Part shown: in pieces, positions 43,143-51,522 of the stretch
Layout: each line of letters starts with the position of its first letter
Position numbering within the stretch: position 1 is the stretch's first letter
Source: Betaproteobacteria bacterium
GTDB lineage: Bacteria; Pseudomonadota; Gammaproteobacteria; Burkholderiales; Rhodocyclaceae
NCBI GenBank assembly: GCA_016709965.1
Contig: JADJLT010000006.1
Location: 744,001 to 808,000, forward strand
Direction: 5' to 3'
DNA length: 64,000 nt
The notes under the pieces: generated by a model
What the model was told of the DNA's origin: nothing
The model's input: only the letters and a program-made list of their open reading frames with translations
The model's database searches: none
Position numbers and translations under genes: made by a program

Positions 43143-44033
43143 TCAGGGTTTGGTGGCTGAAGCGACGACGGGGCGTACTTGCGTGCCGGGCCAGCAGTCT
43201 TGCTGTACCGTGCCGGTTTTGACAAAAGCCTCGGTGGATTTCTCGTCGGTGGCCTTGTCGTAGAGCGTAAAATTAAGCGCAAAGGCGCGGTCGAGATAGG
43301 CTCGGCCGAGGTAGAGGCCGGGACGGATCATGCGGATTTCGTCACGAACCTTGAGGCCGCGGCGACCTGCGAGATAGTCCGGATTCTCCTGGTAGCCGGG
43401 GATTTCGTCGGTGAAGAAATAATCGATGATGATCGACTCGCGTCGGGCATCGAGCAGGCTTTGCCCGCAGTACAGCTTGGCCGGGAAGAGCAGCCAGGTT
43501 TCCTTGCCACCGTAGGTCATCTTCTTCGGCTCACCCTCGACCAGCCCGATTTTTTTCAGGATGGAGAGGTCGTCGATGCGATTGCGCAGCACCCGTTCAT
43601 CACGGAAGAAGACCTTGCCGCGCCACAGCGCTTCGCCAATATCCTCGATCAGCAGCCCTTTTAGGTGCAGGCCCATGCCGGTAAAGCCTCCGACGATCTC
43701 GGAGAGCCGGAATTTGCCGCTTTCTCCGCGTGGCAGCAGGATGCGACCGTCGAAGGCGCCATCCGGGATGGGGCCAGCCGGTAGGCGTGCGTAGATCTGG
43801 TCGAGTTGTTCCTGATCCAGTTTGGCCAGGTAATCCGGCGTGATCTTGGCCAGTTCAGCCGGTGCAATCGGATATTTGTAATCAACCTGCGCCAGACTCA
43901 TCTTGCTCTGGTAGTCCTTGCTGTAAGGTGCGAAGTTGATGGTGGGCGGTTCCTGCTTGGCGCAGGCCACCAGCAGGGTGATGGTGGCCAGCGCAATCAG
44001 GCCGGTGCGTGGGGTAAAAGTGTGCAGTCCCAT
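43143..44033 (-). CDS. Lipoprotein of the cytochrome cluster
   Basis: 296 residues with lipobox LLVAC at about residue 23 (IALATITLLVACAKQEPP). ELAKITPDYLAKLDQEQLDQIYARLPAGPIPDGAFDGRILLPRG and FRLSEIVGGFTGMGLHLKGLLIEDIGEALWRGKVFFRDERVLRN have no haem motif. A late part has YLGRAYLDRAFALNFTLYDKA. I do not recognise the family. It sits between two large cytochrome genes in the same direction, 27 bases from the 717-residue gene, so it probably tethers or shapes an envelope complex. Confidence 0.75.
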   Translation of the reverse strand: MGLHTFTPRTGLIALATITLLVACAKQEPPTINFAPYSKDYQSKMSLAQVDYKYPIAPAELAKITPDYLAKLDQEQLDQIYARLPAGPIPDGAFDGRILLPRGESGKFRLSEIVGGFTGMGLHLKGLLIEDIGEALWRGKVFFRDERVLRNRIDDLSILKKIGLVEGEPKKMTYGGKETWLLFPAKLYCGQSLLDARRESIIIDYFFTDEIPGYQENPDYLAGRRGLKVRDEIRMIRPGLYLGRAYLDRAFALNFTLYDKATDEKSTEAFVKTGTVQQDCWPGTQVRPVVASATKP

Positions 44034-44051
44034 GATCTGATCTCCCGTGCC

Positions 44052-46673
44052 TTAAAGGGTGGCGAGGAAGGCGGTCAGCGCCTTCTTGTCGGCTTCGGAC
44101 AGGTCTTCGCCGAAGCGGTGACCCTCGTTTTCGATCTCCTGGGTGCAGGTTTCGTAATTGGCGCTGAGGAAGTCGCGCTTTTCACGCAGGATATCGACGA
44201 AGCGGGACGGGTTTTTCAGAACCTCGTCGGCAATCTCCAGCAAGGTGGGTTGCAAGGCTTTGCGACCAGCTTTTTCAAGTTGCTCGGGGTGGCGCTTGGC
44301 GAGGAAGAGGTCGCCGACCAGTTGCTTGTGTTCCAGACCGTTGAGGAAGCCGACGCTGGCCCCAGCGACAATCTTGACCTGACCGAAGCCGCCGAGTGGC
44401 TTCTCTGTCTTGCCGTCGAGCGGGCGGATACCGACGTCCATCAGCAGGTCGGTATTGGTCAGCGTACGCTTGCTGCCGCGCTCCTTCGGGTGCAGCAGTT
44501 CATGCATCGAGAGCTTGTAGAGATCGAAGCGGCCATCGACCGTGGGGTCGTAACGCACGCATTCCGGTTGCTCTGGCAGCAGCTTGCCGTCCGGGCCGAC
44601 GTAGCGGGAACGATGGAAGTCGTTGTCCTTGTTGGCCGGCTTGCCGCAGATCTCGGGGCCGATGGCATTGTTGTGCATGAACGGTGCAGTGGCCCAGACA
44701 TTGACCAGCGAGACATTGCGCATGTAGCCGCGGCCGCCATCCTTCAGTTCATTCCGCTCAGGAATGTCGGCGACGATAGGGCGCTTGTGCAGCGTATCGG
44801 AGGCATATTCCATGTACAGGTGCCCAGGCTTGTGGTTGGAATGCAGCGAACGGCAGCGGAAGGTGCCAACTTCGGTCACTGGCGTCGATTCGTCATTGCC
44901 GAGGAAGTCGGCGCGGACTTTGCGCGGGTGGGCTTCGTTCGGCGCCGCGAAGTCGCGGTTCTTGAACGGTCCGCCAGTGCTTTCCGGAATGCTCGAATGG
45001 CAGCGTGCGCAGTTATCGGCAAAGATTGTCTGGCCGCGTCCAACGGCGCCCTTGCCGAATTCCTTCTCCAGGTCGGCGACGAGGTCGGCCGGCATGTAGG
45101 TGGCGGTCGGGTTGATGGCCTTGCGCTGGTTGGCGCGTGCGGCGAACAGGTCGGTTTCATCCGACTCGGCTGAGGCAAAGAAGTCGAGCACGTTCTGCAG
45201 GCGATCCTCGACGGCCCGGAAGTTCGGGCAGTCGCGCCGGCACTGACCGATATCGAAGGCAGTCTGGCCGAAGCCGCGCTGCTCCGGATCAACCTGCCTA
45301 ATGTCGGTCAGGTGATTGACCCAGCACTGCTCGGAACAGGAGCCGATGTTGAAATAGACGCGCTGGATTGCCTCAAGGGCACCAATTGAGTCCTCGCCGC
45401 CCTTCAGGATGTGATGCACGCCGGGCAGGACGACTTTTTGGCCGCCAAGATTGACCGGTGTCGTGTCGTCATCGCGTGTGCTCTTGACCCAGCACTTGCC
45501 TTCACGGCCAGGCTCGCACCAGCATTTGTCTTCATTTTTTTCGGCGCCGCAGGTGTTGGCCTTGCGCCATTTGGTAACCATCTCACCCTTGAAAACGGGG
45601 CGCTGGGCCACGTTGATCAGCGCGTTGATGGTGCCGGGATTGTTGACCTGGTCATGCGAGATGGCAGAGGTGTCGGTGACGCCCGGCCGGGCGTGGGAGA
45701 AAATCTGCCATTCGAGGCTGCTCTTCGCCATGCCGGAGGTGAGCAGTTCGGACATGCGGGTGTACTGGTTGCCGATCAGCCCCTTGATGTTTTCCCATTT
45801 GGGATGCGCCGGGTCAGCCGGGGGATTGGTCGGGTCAAAGGCAATGTGGCAGGAGCCGCAGGCGGTCCCGATCAGGAAGGGTGGTTCGACTGAGGCGTCA
45901 GCCAATTTGCTGACCCGGCTGTCGGATTCGACACCGGTCGCTGCGTCTTTTTTGGCGTTGAAGCCGGACCAGTTGGCATTGCCGCCATTCAGGGCTTGCC
46001 ACTTGGCGGCGTTGAAGCGCGGGTTGGGGAACTTGCGGATGCCCAGCGCTCCGGTCGAGGTGCCGAACTTGAGATCGCAGGCCGAGGCGCGCTGATCAAG
46101 CTTGCCACCCTGGGTGTGCGGGTCGTCGGCATCCAGGGCAGCGTCCTTGAGGCCGCAGGCCGGGTCGACGTAGCCGGGCTTGCCGACATATTTGAGCAGT
46201 ACATCATCGCCCGGGCACCAGTCCATACCGTAGGTTTCATCGGCCGACTTGGCAGGGCAGTCAGGATCGCCCGGTTTGCAGCAGGACGGGTCGTTGATGA
46301 TGCCCCAGGCCCAGAAGCGGTCATCGCGCTGATCAGCGCGCAGGACGCGGAACCAGTCGACCAGCACGCCGATGCGCTGCTGGAAGGTGTAGGTGTGGAA
46401 GCGGTCGTTGCCGGCAGTGGCCTTGAACCAGATCAGGCGGCCGACACATTCGGACTGATTGAGTCCTTCGCGGGCGCATGCCTCCATGTAGGGGGCATCC
46501 TGATCAACTATGGTGGTCTCGGGCGCGCTTTGCACTGTTGCCGGTGGCGCGGCAATTGCCGGAGCATTCTCGGCATGGGCCTCGCCGAGGCCTGGGTGTC
46601 GCATCTGGATGATGCCAATACTGGTGGCGATGGTAACAAGTACCGTCAACACTGCTAACAGATTACGTTTCAT
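44052..46673 (-). CDS. Very large c-type cytochrome (873 residues), first gene of the cluster
   Basis: 873 residues. N-terminal membrane anchor or signal (LLAVLTVLVTIATSIGIIQM). Haem motifs CGSCH at about 272 and NCARCH at about 553. Many other paired cysteines (SCCKPGDPDCPAK, DWCPGDD, EDKCWCEPGREGKCW, SCSEQC, QCRRDCP) suggest several disulfides. The final block is PEICGKPANKD and a C-terminal YETCTQEIENEGHRFGEDLSEADKKALTAFLATL. That last pattern is also seen at the end of copies A and B (LSATEKDALIEYLKTL). It heads the five-gene set and should be transcribed from the gap shared with the phospholipase gene. Role unknown. Confidence 0.8.
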   Translation of the reverse strand: MKRNLLAVLTVLVTIATSIGIIQMRHPGLGEAHAENAPAIAAPPATVQSAPETTIVDQDAPYMEACAREGLNQSECVGRLIWFKATAGNDRFHTYTFQQRIGVLVDWFRVLRADQRDDRFWAWGIINDPSCCKPGDPDCPAKSADETYGMDWCPGDDVLLKYVGKPGYVDPACGLKDAALDADDPHTQGGKLDQRASACDLKFGTSTGALGIRKFPNPRFNAAKWQALNGGNANWSGFNAKKDAATGVESDSRVSKLADASVEPPFLIGTACGSCHIAFDPTNPPADPAHPKWENIKGLIGNQYTRMSELLTSGMAKSSLEWQIFSHARPGVTDTSAISHDQVNNPGTINALINVAQRPVFKGEMVTKWRKANTCGAEKNEDKCWCEPGREGKCWVKSTRDDDTTPVNLGGQKVVLPGVHHILKGGEDSIGALEAIQRVYFNIGSCSEQCWVNHLTDIRQVDPEQRGFGQTAFDIGQCRRDCPNFRAVEDRLQNVLDFFASAESDETDLFAARANQRKAINPTATYMPADLVADLEKEFGKGAVGRGQTIFADNCARCHSSIPESTGGPFKNRDFAAPNEAHPRKVRADFLGNDESTPVTEVGTFRCRSLHSNHKPGHLYMEYASDTLHKRPIVADIPERNELKDGGRGYMRNVSLVNVWATAPFMHNNAIGPEICGKPANKDNDFHRSRYVGPDGKLLPEQPECVRYDPTVDGRFDLYKLSMHELLHPKERGSKRTLTNTDLLMDVGIRPLDGKTEKPLGGFGQVKIVAGASVGFLNGLEHKQLVGDLFLAKRHPEQLEKAGRKALQPTLLEIADEVLKNPSRFVDILREKRDFLSANYETCTQEIENEGHRFGEDLSEADKKALTAFLATL

Positions 46674-46865
46674 ACGTCCTCCCCCCGATCAACGCTGATG
46701 AATCCAAGTCTGCTTAATTTGGGTCAGTGTGTCCATGCCCTTTATGACAGGACGTTTTTATACGGGAAAAGTTCAAACATTGTTGCAGGTTTTTTCGTTA
46801 CCGAAATTCAGTACATGATTTTCGCGCTGTGCCCAGCATTGATGGGCTATTGCGGCTCACTGCAG

Positions 46866-46905
46866 ATATTTGAATTCAGGCCGATTTTTCCGGTTGACCG
46901 TGGGA
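46866..46905 (+). repeat. Dispersed repeat, copy 6
   Basis: ATATTTGAATTCAGGCCG then ATTTTTCCGGTTGACCGTGG. This is one of the few copies between divergent genes. Confidence 0.8.
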
Positions 46906-47029
46906 CTGGCATCAGTCGGCATGTTCCCGATTGTGATGTTGGATATCGCGTTTGTTATGCCAGTAATCCGGAGTTTTTTTGCTTGTCAGACATTTTTTGC
47001 TCGGCTAACTCGCACGATTTTCCTCGCAT

Positions 47030-47058
47030 TTGACAATTAGCGGATTACCCACTACTTT
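47030..47058 (+). promoter_or_regulatory. Sigma-70-like promoter of the phospholipase-like gene
   Basis: TTGACA at 47030-47035 and TACTTT at 47053-47058 with a 17-base spacer. The ATG follows 50 bases later. Confidence 0.5.
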
Positions 47059-47108
47059 TTATTTTATGAAAATTGAATGATTTCAAACGTCCAGTACAAG
47101 GAGTCGCC

Positions 47109-50100
47109 ATGCCCTACGCCCTAACCCATGTGCTGGCCAATCAGCCGCTGCAACTGCATCTGGATGACGCCGGCAACGGCACGGTGGCGGTGCGGTGTAC
47201 TAACAGTGGTCGCCTGCGCGTGCGTTATGCCGGGGTGCTGGCGTTGCATGCCGTTGCCACCTATACGGTTCGCGTGTGGGTGGAGGAGGTGGGGCCCAAC
47301 AGCACCAATCCTGATGGCACGATCAAGGGGCGCTGGCGCAGCCAGATCCGCACCTTGCCGTTGACCATGACCGTACGAACCCCCGACGGTCTGCCATTCA
47401 CCCGTAACGAGGTCACTTTGGCCGACCTGGCTCGCTTTCGCAATCTGCGCGGGGTAACTCAAGGCGATTGGTCCTTCAGCGTCAGCGGGCAGTCGGCACC
47501 CGTGCCCGTGGCCGAAGACGAGGCGGAAGTGGTTTTGGTGCCAGCCAAGCTGCGCATCGTGCAGACGGAAACGGTGCTCTCCAAAAGTGCGCCGCCATTG
47601 GTCAACGGGCAGGTGGGCGAAGGCGTGCAAAGCTTTCGCTTTGATCTGTTCCGTCTGGGACGGCTGGAAGTACGCGTGGCGCCGACCTTTACGCTTCCCT
47701 TCCGGCAATGGCAGGGCCAGTTGCGGCTGCTGGACCCCGTTGGCAACGTGGTTGCCACGGCGGCCGGTTCGTTCCTTTCCTATGAGGTGACGCCGCAAGC
47801 CATCGACAAGTCGCGCGATCCGCAGGGCCACGAATTGCCCTGGACACTGGAGGCTGTGGGTCGAGGCAACAGCACCCGGATCCACCGCGTGATGGCACAG
47901 GTCACCGCCACGACGCGGGTGCACACCAACGTGCTGCAAGACCGCATCAACGTACTGCTCGGCCCCAACGGCAACAAGCTGCGCTTTACTGTGGGAAGCC
48001 GTGGAAAGAAACTGGTAGGCCGCTTGAAAATACTGGACGAACTCAGCGCCGAAACCCTGGACATGTATGGTCTGCTGGATGGCCCGGTACGCAAGAATCC
48101 GCAAGATGCAGGCATAGATACCGACCAGCCCGACATCAAGGCCAACGTGGCCTACTCGGTGTTCAGCACCGACGAAGGCCTGGGCCATGGCTTGCGCATC
48201 ATATCAAGCGGCTTTCGGGTCAAGGCCTTGCAGGTCAACCTGGGGGCCAGCCAGCGCATTCAGCCAGCCGTGCCAGCGCTGCGCGTGACGCTGCAAACCG
48301 AAGGCGAGTTGCAAGTACGGGTGGGTGGCTTCGCTCTGGTGACCCTGAAACCTCGCAACAACCAGATGGAGCTGGAACTGGGTCTGCAACCCAACGCCCA
48401 AGGCGGGCTGGTGCCCTTGGCATGGCTTCCGGACAGTCTGCTGGATCTGGATCTGCACTGGGAGGCCGCACTGGTGCTGGGCCTGCTGACCGGCGGGCTG
48501 CTGACGCTGGGCGCTGCGGGCGTACTGGAACTGGTAGAGGGCTATGTAAACCGCACGCTGCGCAGCAACCTGATTGACAACATTGATTCTGGCAGCCTGG
48601 CTATGCCTTTCATTCTGGCGATTCTGTTGGGCGACGACTTTACCTATACCAGTGCACGGCTCGAAGGCAACGAGCTGGCGCTGAGTTATATCGCCCCGCA
48701 GGAGCACGACCCGCGTCCTTCCCAAGTGTACCGCGGCGTCATCGGCCGCAGCGTTAACCAGCTGGGTCCGGATGTCTGGCAGATGACACCGCGTATGCTT
48801 GGTGACACTTGGGCTGCCGACAACCTGGCCAAGGTGAAACACATCGTTGTGGTGATGATGGAAAACCGCTCGTTCGACCATGTGCTCGGTTACCGCGCAC
48901 AAGGCGCGGCCGGCGATGACGGGCTGACACCTGAACTGCTTCAAGCCTTGAGCGCCGAGGGCTACAACCTGCCCGCGCTGGGCCAAAGTAATCTGGCAGT
49001 CAAGACACAGTTCCCGGTGGCAGTTGGTCACGAGCTGGACGATGTCACCGAGCAGTTGGCCAAGCGTGTGGCCGGCCCCAACGGCCGCTTCATCAATAGC
49101 CCGGAAGGCTTTGTCAGCAACTTCAAAAAGCGCCTCGACACGCAGACACAGGCCATCAAGGACCGTGTCAAGCAGCAAGACGTGCTGGGCTACTACCAGG
49201 GTGCCGACCTGCCGGCGTACAAGTTTCTGGCCGACAACTTTGCGTGGAGCGACCAGTATTACTGCTCGCACGCCGGGCCCACCTTGCCCAACCGCATGTT
49301 CTCGCTGACCGGCGATGTGCAGTACGACCGTGCCGGCGAAGCCATCGTGGACAGCAACAATGGCGACAACTTTTATCTCAGCCGCAGTACCACCATCTAC
49401 GACCTGTTCAATCGCAAGGGACTCGACTGGCGCGTCTATGAAAGCTTTCCATCGGTGACCATGTTGCGCATGTTTGCGCGCTATGCCACCGACAGCACGC
49501 ACATCGTACCCATCAGCCGATTGGCCCAGGACGTGGCCGCAGGTAACTTGCCGCCGCTGACGGTCATCGAGCCGGCCATGCACCATTTTCCGCAAAACGA
49601 CGATCACCCCGTGGCCGACATGCGTAACGGCCAAGCCTTTGTTGCGGACGTCTACAACACGCTGCGCAGCAACACGGCGCTGTGGCGCGACACGCTGCTG
49701 ATCGTCACCTACGACGAACACGGCGGTTTCTATGACCACGTGATTCCGCCGGTAGCCGATCTGCGCGATTTCCAGCAGTTTGGCAGTGTGGAACCCGGTA
49801 GCGTCACGCCGGGCGGTGGTGCTTCGGGCGGGGTGGTCAAGCCGGGCGGCGGCACTTCAGGTGGTGTTGTAAAGCCGGGTGGCGTCACGCCGGGCGATGT
49901 GGTCAGCCGGGGGCCAAGCAAGGTGGAAGCCAACCCGCCCGCCCAGGTTGACAGCGGGCTGCTGGACGGGATGAAGCTGGGTCTGTCGCCGCTGGTGTTG
50001 ACTGCGCTGCCCTCGCTCGCCGTGCAGGGCGACCCCATCACGCAAGACTGCCTTACACCTTATGGCTTGCGCGTACCAACCTTTATAGTGTCGCCCTGGG

Positions 50101-50417
50101 TGCCGCCGGGCAAGGGGCCAGCAGTGGTGCTGGACCATTGCTCCATACTCAAGACCATCCTCGCGCGCTTCATCGGACCCAGTGCGCCATTCCTCAGCGA
50201 CCGTGTGGCGATGTCACACAGCTTCAACGATTTTCTCTCGCTGGCAACGCCCAGGCTGGAGACGCCGGTGGCCCCGATGGCCAAGACCGTGCAGCGCGGT
50301 ATCAAGTACAAAGGTCGTGCTATCGCAACGCCACCGCTGCGTCGTGCCCAAATGCGCGATGGCAACGTGGCCTACCATGACCTCACCGGCCGTCTGGCCC
50401 GCATGCTGGGGCGCTAG
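47109..50417 (+). CDS. Phospholipase C / acid phosphatase-like phosphoesterase with long N-terminal extension
   Basis: 1102 residues from ATG 47109 (AAGGAG seven bases before); ATG 47073 lacks such a site. The N-terminal ~560 residues are mostly beta-rich and of unknown family, and no signal peptide is seen. The catalytic part (about 575-1080) is of the phosphoesterase/PLC family: IVVVMMENRSFDHVLGY, QYYCSHAGPTLPNRMFSLTGD and LLIVTYDEHGGFYDHVIPP hold the expected metal ligands and nucleophile region. A Gly/Pro-rich insert of about 40 residues (895-935) has short repeats such as KPGGGTSGGVV. It probably hydrolyses phosphate or phospholipid esters. The route out of the cell, if any, is unclear. 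Confidence 0.82.
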   Translation: MPYALTHVLANQPLQLHLDDAGNGTVAVRCTNSGRLRVRYAGVLALHAVATYTVRVWVEEVGPNSTNPDGTIKGRWRSQIRTLPLTMTVRTPDGLPFTRNEVTLADLARFRNLRGVTQGDWSFSVSGQSAPVPVAEDEAEVVLVPAKLRIVQTETVLSKSAPPLVNGQVGEGVQSFRFDLFRLGRLEVRVAPTFTLPFRQWQGQLRLLDPVGNVVATAAGSFLSYEVTPQAIDKSRDPQGHELPWTLEAVGRGNSTRIHRVMAQVTATTRVHTNVLQDRINVLLGPNGNKLRFTVGSRGKKLVGRLKILDELSAETLDMYGLLDGPVRKNPQDAGIDTDQPDIKANVAYSVFSTDEGLGHGLRIISSGFRVKALQVNLGASQRIQPAVPALRVTLQTEGELQVRVGGFALVTLKPRNNQMELELGLQPNAQGGLVPLAWLPDSLLDLDLHWEAALVLGLLTGGLLTLGAAGVLELVEGYVNRTLRSNLIDNIDSGSLAMPFILAILLGDDFTYTSARLEGNELALSYIAPQEHDPRPSQVYRGVIGRSVNQLGPDVWQMTPRMLGDTWAADNLAKVKHIVVVMMENRSFDHVLGYRAQGAAGDDGLTPELLQALSAEGYNLPALGQSNLAVKTQFPVAVGHELDDVTEQLAKRVAGPNGRFINSPEGFVSNFKKRLDTQTQAIKDRVKQQDVLGYYQGADLPAYKFLADNFAWSDQYYCSHAGPTLPNRMFSLTGDVQYDRAGEAIVDSNNGDNFYLSRSTTIYDLFNRKGLDWRVYESFPSVTMLRMFARYATDSTHIVPISRLAQDVAAGNLPPLTVIEPAMHHFPQNDDHPVADMRNGQAFVADVYNTLRSNTALWRDTLLIVTYDEHGGFYDHVIPPVADLRDFQQFGSVEPGSVTPGGGASGGVVKPGGGTSGGVVKPGGVTPGDVVSRGPSKVEANPPAQVDSGLLDGMKLGLSPLVLTALPSLAVQGDPITQDCLTPYGLRVPTFIVSPWVPPGKGPAVVLDHCSILKTILARFIGPSAPFLSDRVAMSHSFNDFLSLATPRLETPVAPMAKTVQRGIKYKGRAIATPPLRRAQMRDGNVAYHDLTGRLARMLGR
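49790..49911 (+). repeat. In-frame tandem Gly/Pro repeat within the phosphoesterase gene
   Basis: Three imperfect units of about 11 residues (TPGGGASGGVV, KPGGGTSGGVV, KPGGVTPGDVV) lie inside the catalytic domain between the DEHGGFYDHV motif and the last conserved block. They form a low-complexity, probably flexible loop. Confidence 0.75.
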
Positions 50418-50786
50418 GCCGCCAATGCGGCCAGCTTGCCTACTCATCGGGACAGGGTTTCAACTGCCTGTAGCTGGCTTGTCGCGCCAGCGGGTCCGCG
50501 GATAGCGGTGAATTTCAAGCTGCAGCGAGCGACACAGTCTGCATTCCATTGCATGAGGCTCGACGCTGTTTATTTGGTTCTTGGCCATTATTTCCGGTTG
50601 ACCGTAAGACTGGCCATTCATTGTTTGTATGGTCGTCAACGCTGTCAGAAAGGATCGACAGCCAGTGTGGCGGCGGGCACTGGCTATCGCTGTAAAGCCG
50701 CGGGGCTATTGACCCGGTTTTTCACCCCGCTGTGTCTATAAGGCAAGTCCCGCCTGACGCGGGAGGATGCCTGAAAGTTGCTTAAG
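50418..50786. other. Intergenic stretch between phosphoesterase and pedF-like genes
   Basis: 369 bases between convergent genes, with no gene. It contains a dispersed repeat copy (50569-50611) and a hairpin near 50747-50765 (TCCCGC/GCGGGA) that may stop the minus-strand transcript from the cytochrome gene, although a T-run is lacking. Confidence 0.5.
50569..50611 (+). repeat. Dispersed repeat, copy 7
   Basis: TTTATTTGGTTCTTGGCC then ATTATTTCCGGTTGACCGTA. It lies between convergent genes. Confidence 0.75.
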
Positions 50787-51275
50787 CTACTTGGACTTGG
50801 CGATCTCTTCTTTGGTGCGTGCATCGGTGTAAGCCTTGATTGCCCATACCGCTTCCTGCGTGAAGACACTGTCGTAGGCGGGCATCAAGAATCTACCTTC
50901 GCCATTCTTCTTGCCGTGGAGGACAATGTCCTTGTAGTAATCATCTGTGTCCTTGAGGCAGGAGGATTGTTGCTCGTTCGACGCCATGCCCAAACAATCC
51001 TTGGTAATCAGCAACAGGTCGGGCGCTACGCCGCCAGACTCGGCATTCAGTCCGTGACATCCGGCACAGTTATGCAGATACCCAATCGCGCCGACGGCCA
51101 CTGCTTTCTCGTTGCCGCGGTAAGGGTTGGGCAGGATCCAGTCTTTACCGAGCGGCTGCAAGCTCGACGTATCAACCGGGTGCGGCGTTACATCGCCATG
51201 GGCCTGAGCGTCCAATGTTGCCAGAGCGAGAAACAGACCAGCGACTAAGCCAATGCGCATCTTCATTTTATGCAT
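50787..51275 (-). CDS. pedF: Cytochrome c-550, PedF type
   Basis: 162 residues from ATG 51275, nine bases after GGAG; the TTG at 51290 overlaps the ribosome site. Signal peptide LVAGLFLALATLDAQA, then AHGDVTPHPVDTSSLQPLGKDWILPNPYRGN, and the single haem motif YLHNCAGCHGLNAESGGVAPDL. MPAYDSVFTQEAVWAIKAYTDAR near the end is typical of PedF, a cytochrome that takes electrons from PQQ-dependent alcohol dehydrogenases. No such dehydrogenase lies in the window. Other cysteines (DCLG, SSCLKD) may form a disulfide. Confidence 0.85.
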   Translation of the reverse strand: MHKMKMRIGLVAGLFLALATLDAQAHGDVTPHPVDTSSLQPLGKDWILPNPYRGNEKAVAVGAIGYLHNCAGCHGLNAESGGVAPDLLLITKDCLGMASNEQQSSCLKDTDDYYKDIVLHGKKNGEGRFLMPAYDSVFTQEAVWAIKAYTDARTKEEIAKSK

Positions 51276-51522
51276 ATCAAGTTTCTCCAATTGCCGTTAA
51301 AGATAGATCCACGTTTTCATTCCTAGGCTTTTTGTGGCCAAGGCTACGGTTGAGAAACTTCAGAATTCGTCTCAAAAGCAGGTTAGATCAGTTGGTGTAG
51401 CACCAAAATACGCCATTCTGCCGTGTGATGTTGTATCAGCCTGTTACACGACGGATCTTCAATGGGCGCTTGGATATTTGCGTCATGAAGGCGCTAAAAC
51501 ACCGAACTTGGCCAAATGACCG

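Larger units (their letters stand above)
46674..47108. other. Divergent promoter region of cytochrome operon and phospholipase-like gene
   Basis: 435 bases with no gene. It holds a dispersed repeat copy (46866-46905) and a sigma-70-like promoter for the plus strand (47030-47058). The promoter of the cytochrome operon should lie near 46680-46760, but I cannot point to clear boxes there. Confidence 0.5.

Noticed and set aside
43806..45173. Plus-strand 455-residue open frame opposite the large cytochrome
   Set aside because: Antisense shadow of the cytochrome gene, with no ribosome site or motif.
48204..49739. Minus-strand 511-residue open frame opposite the phosphoesterase
   Set aside because: Antisense shadow; the plus-strand gene has catalytic motifs, promoter and ribosome site.
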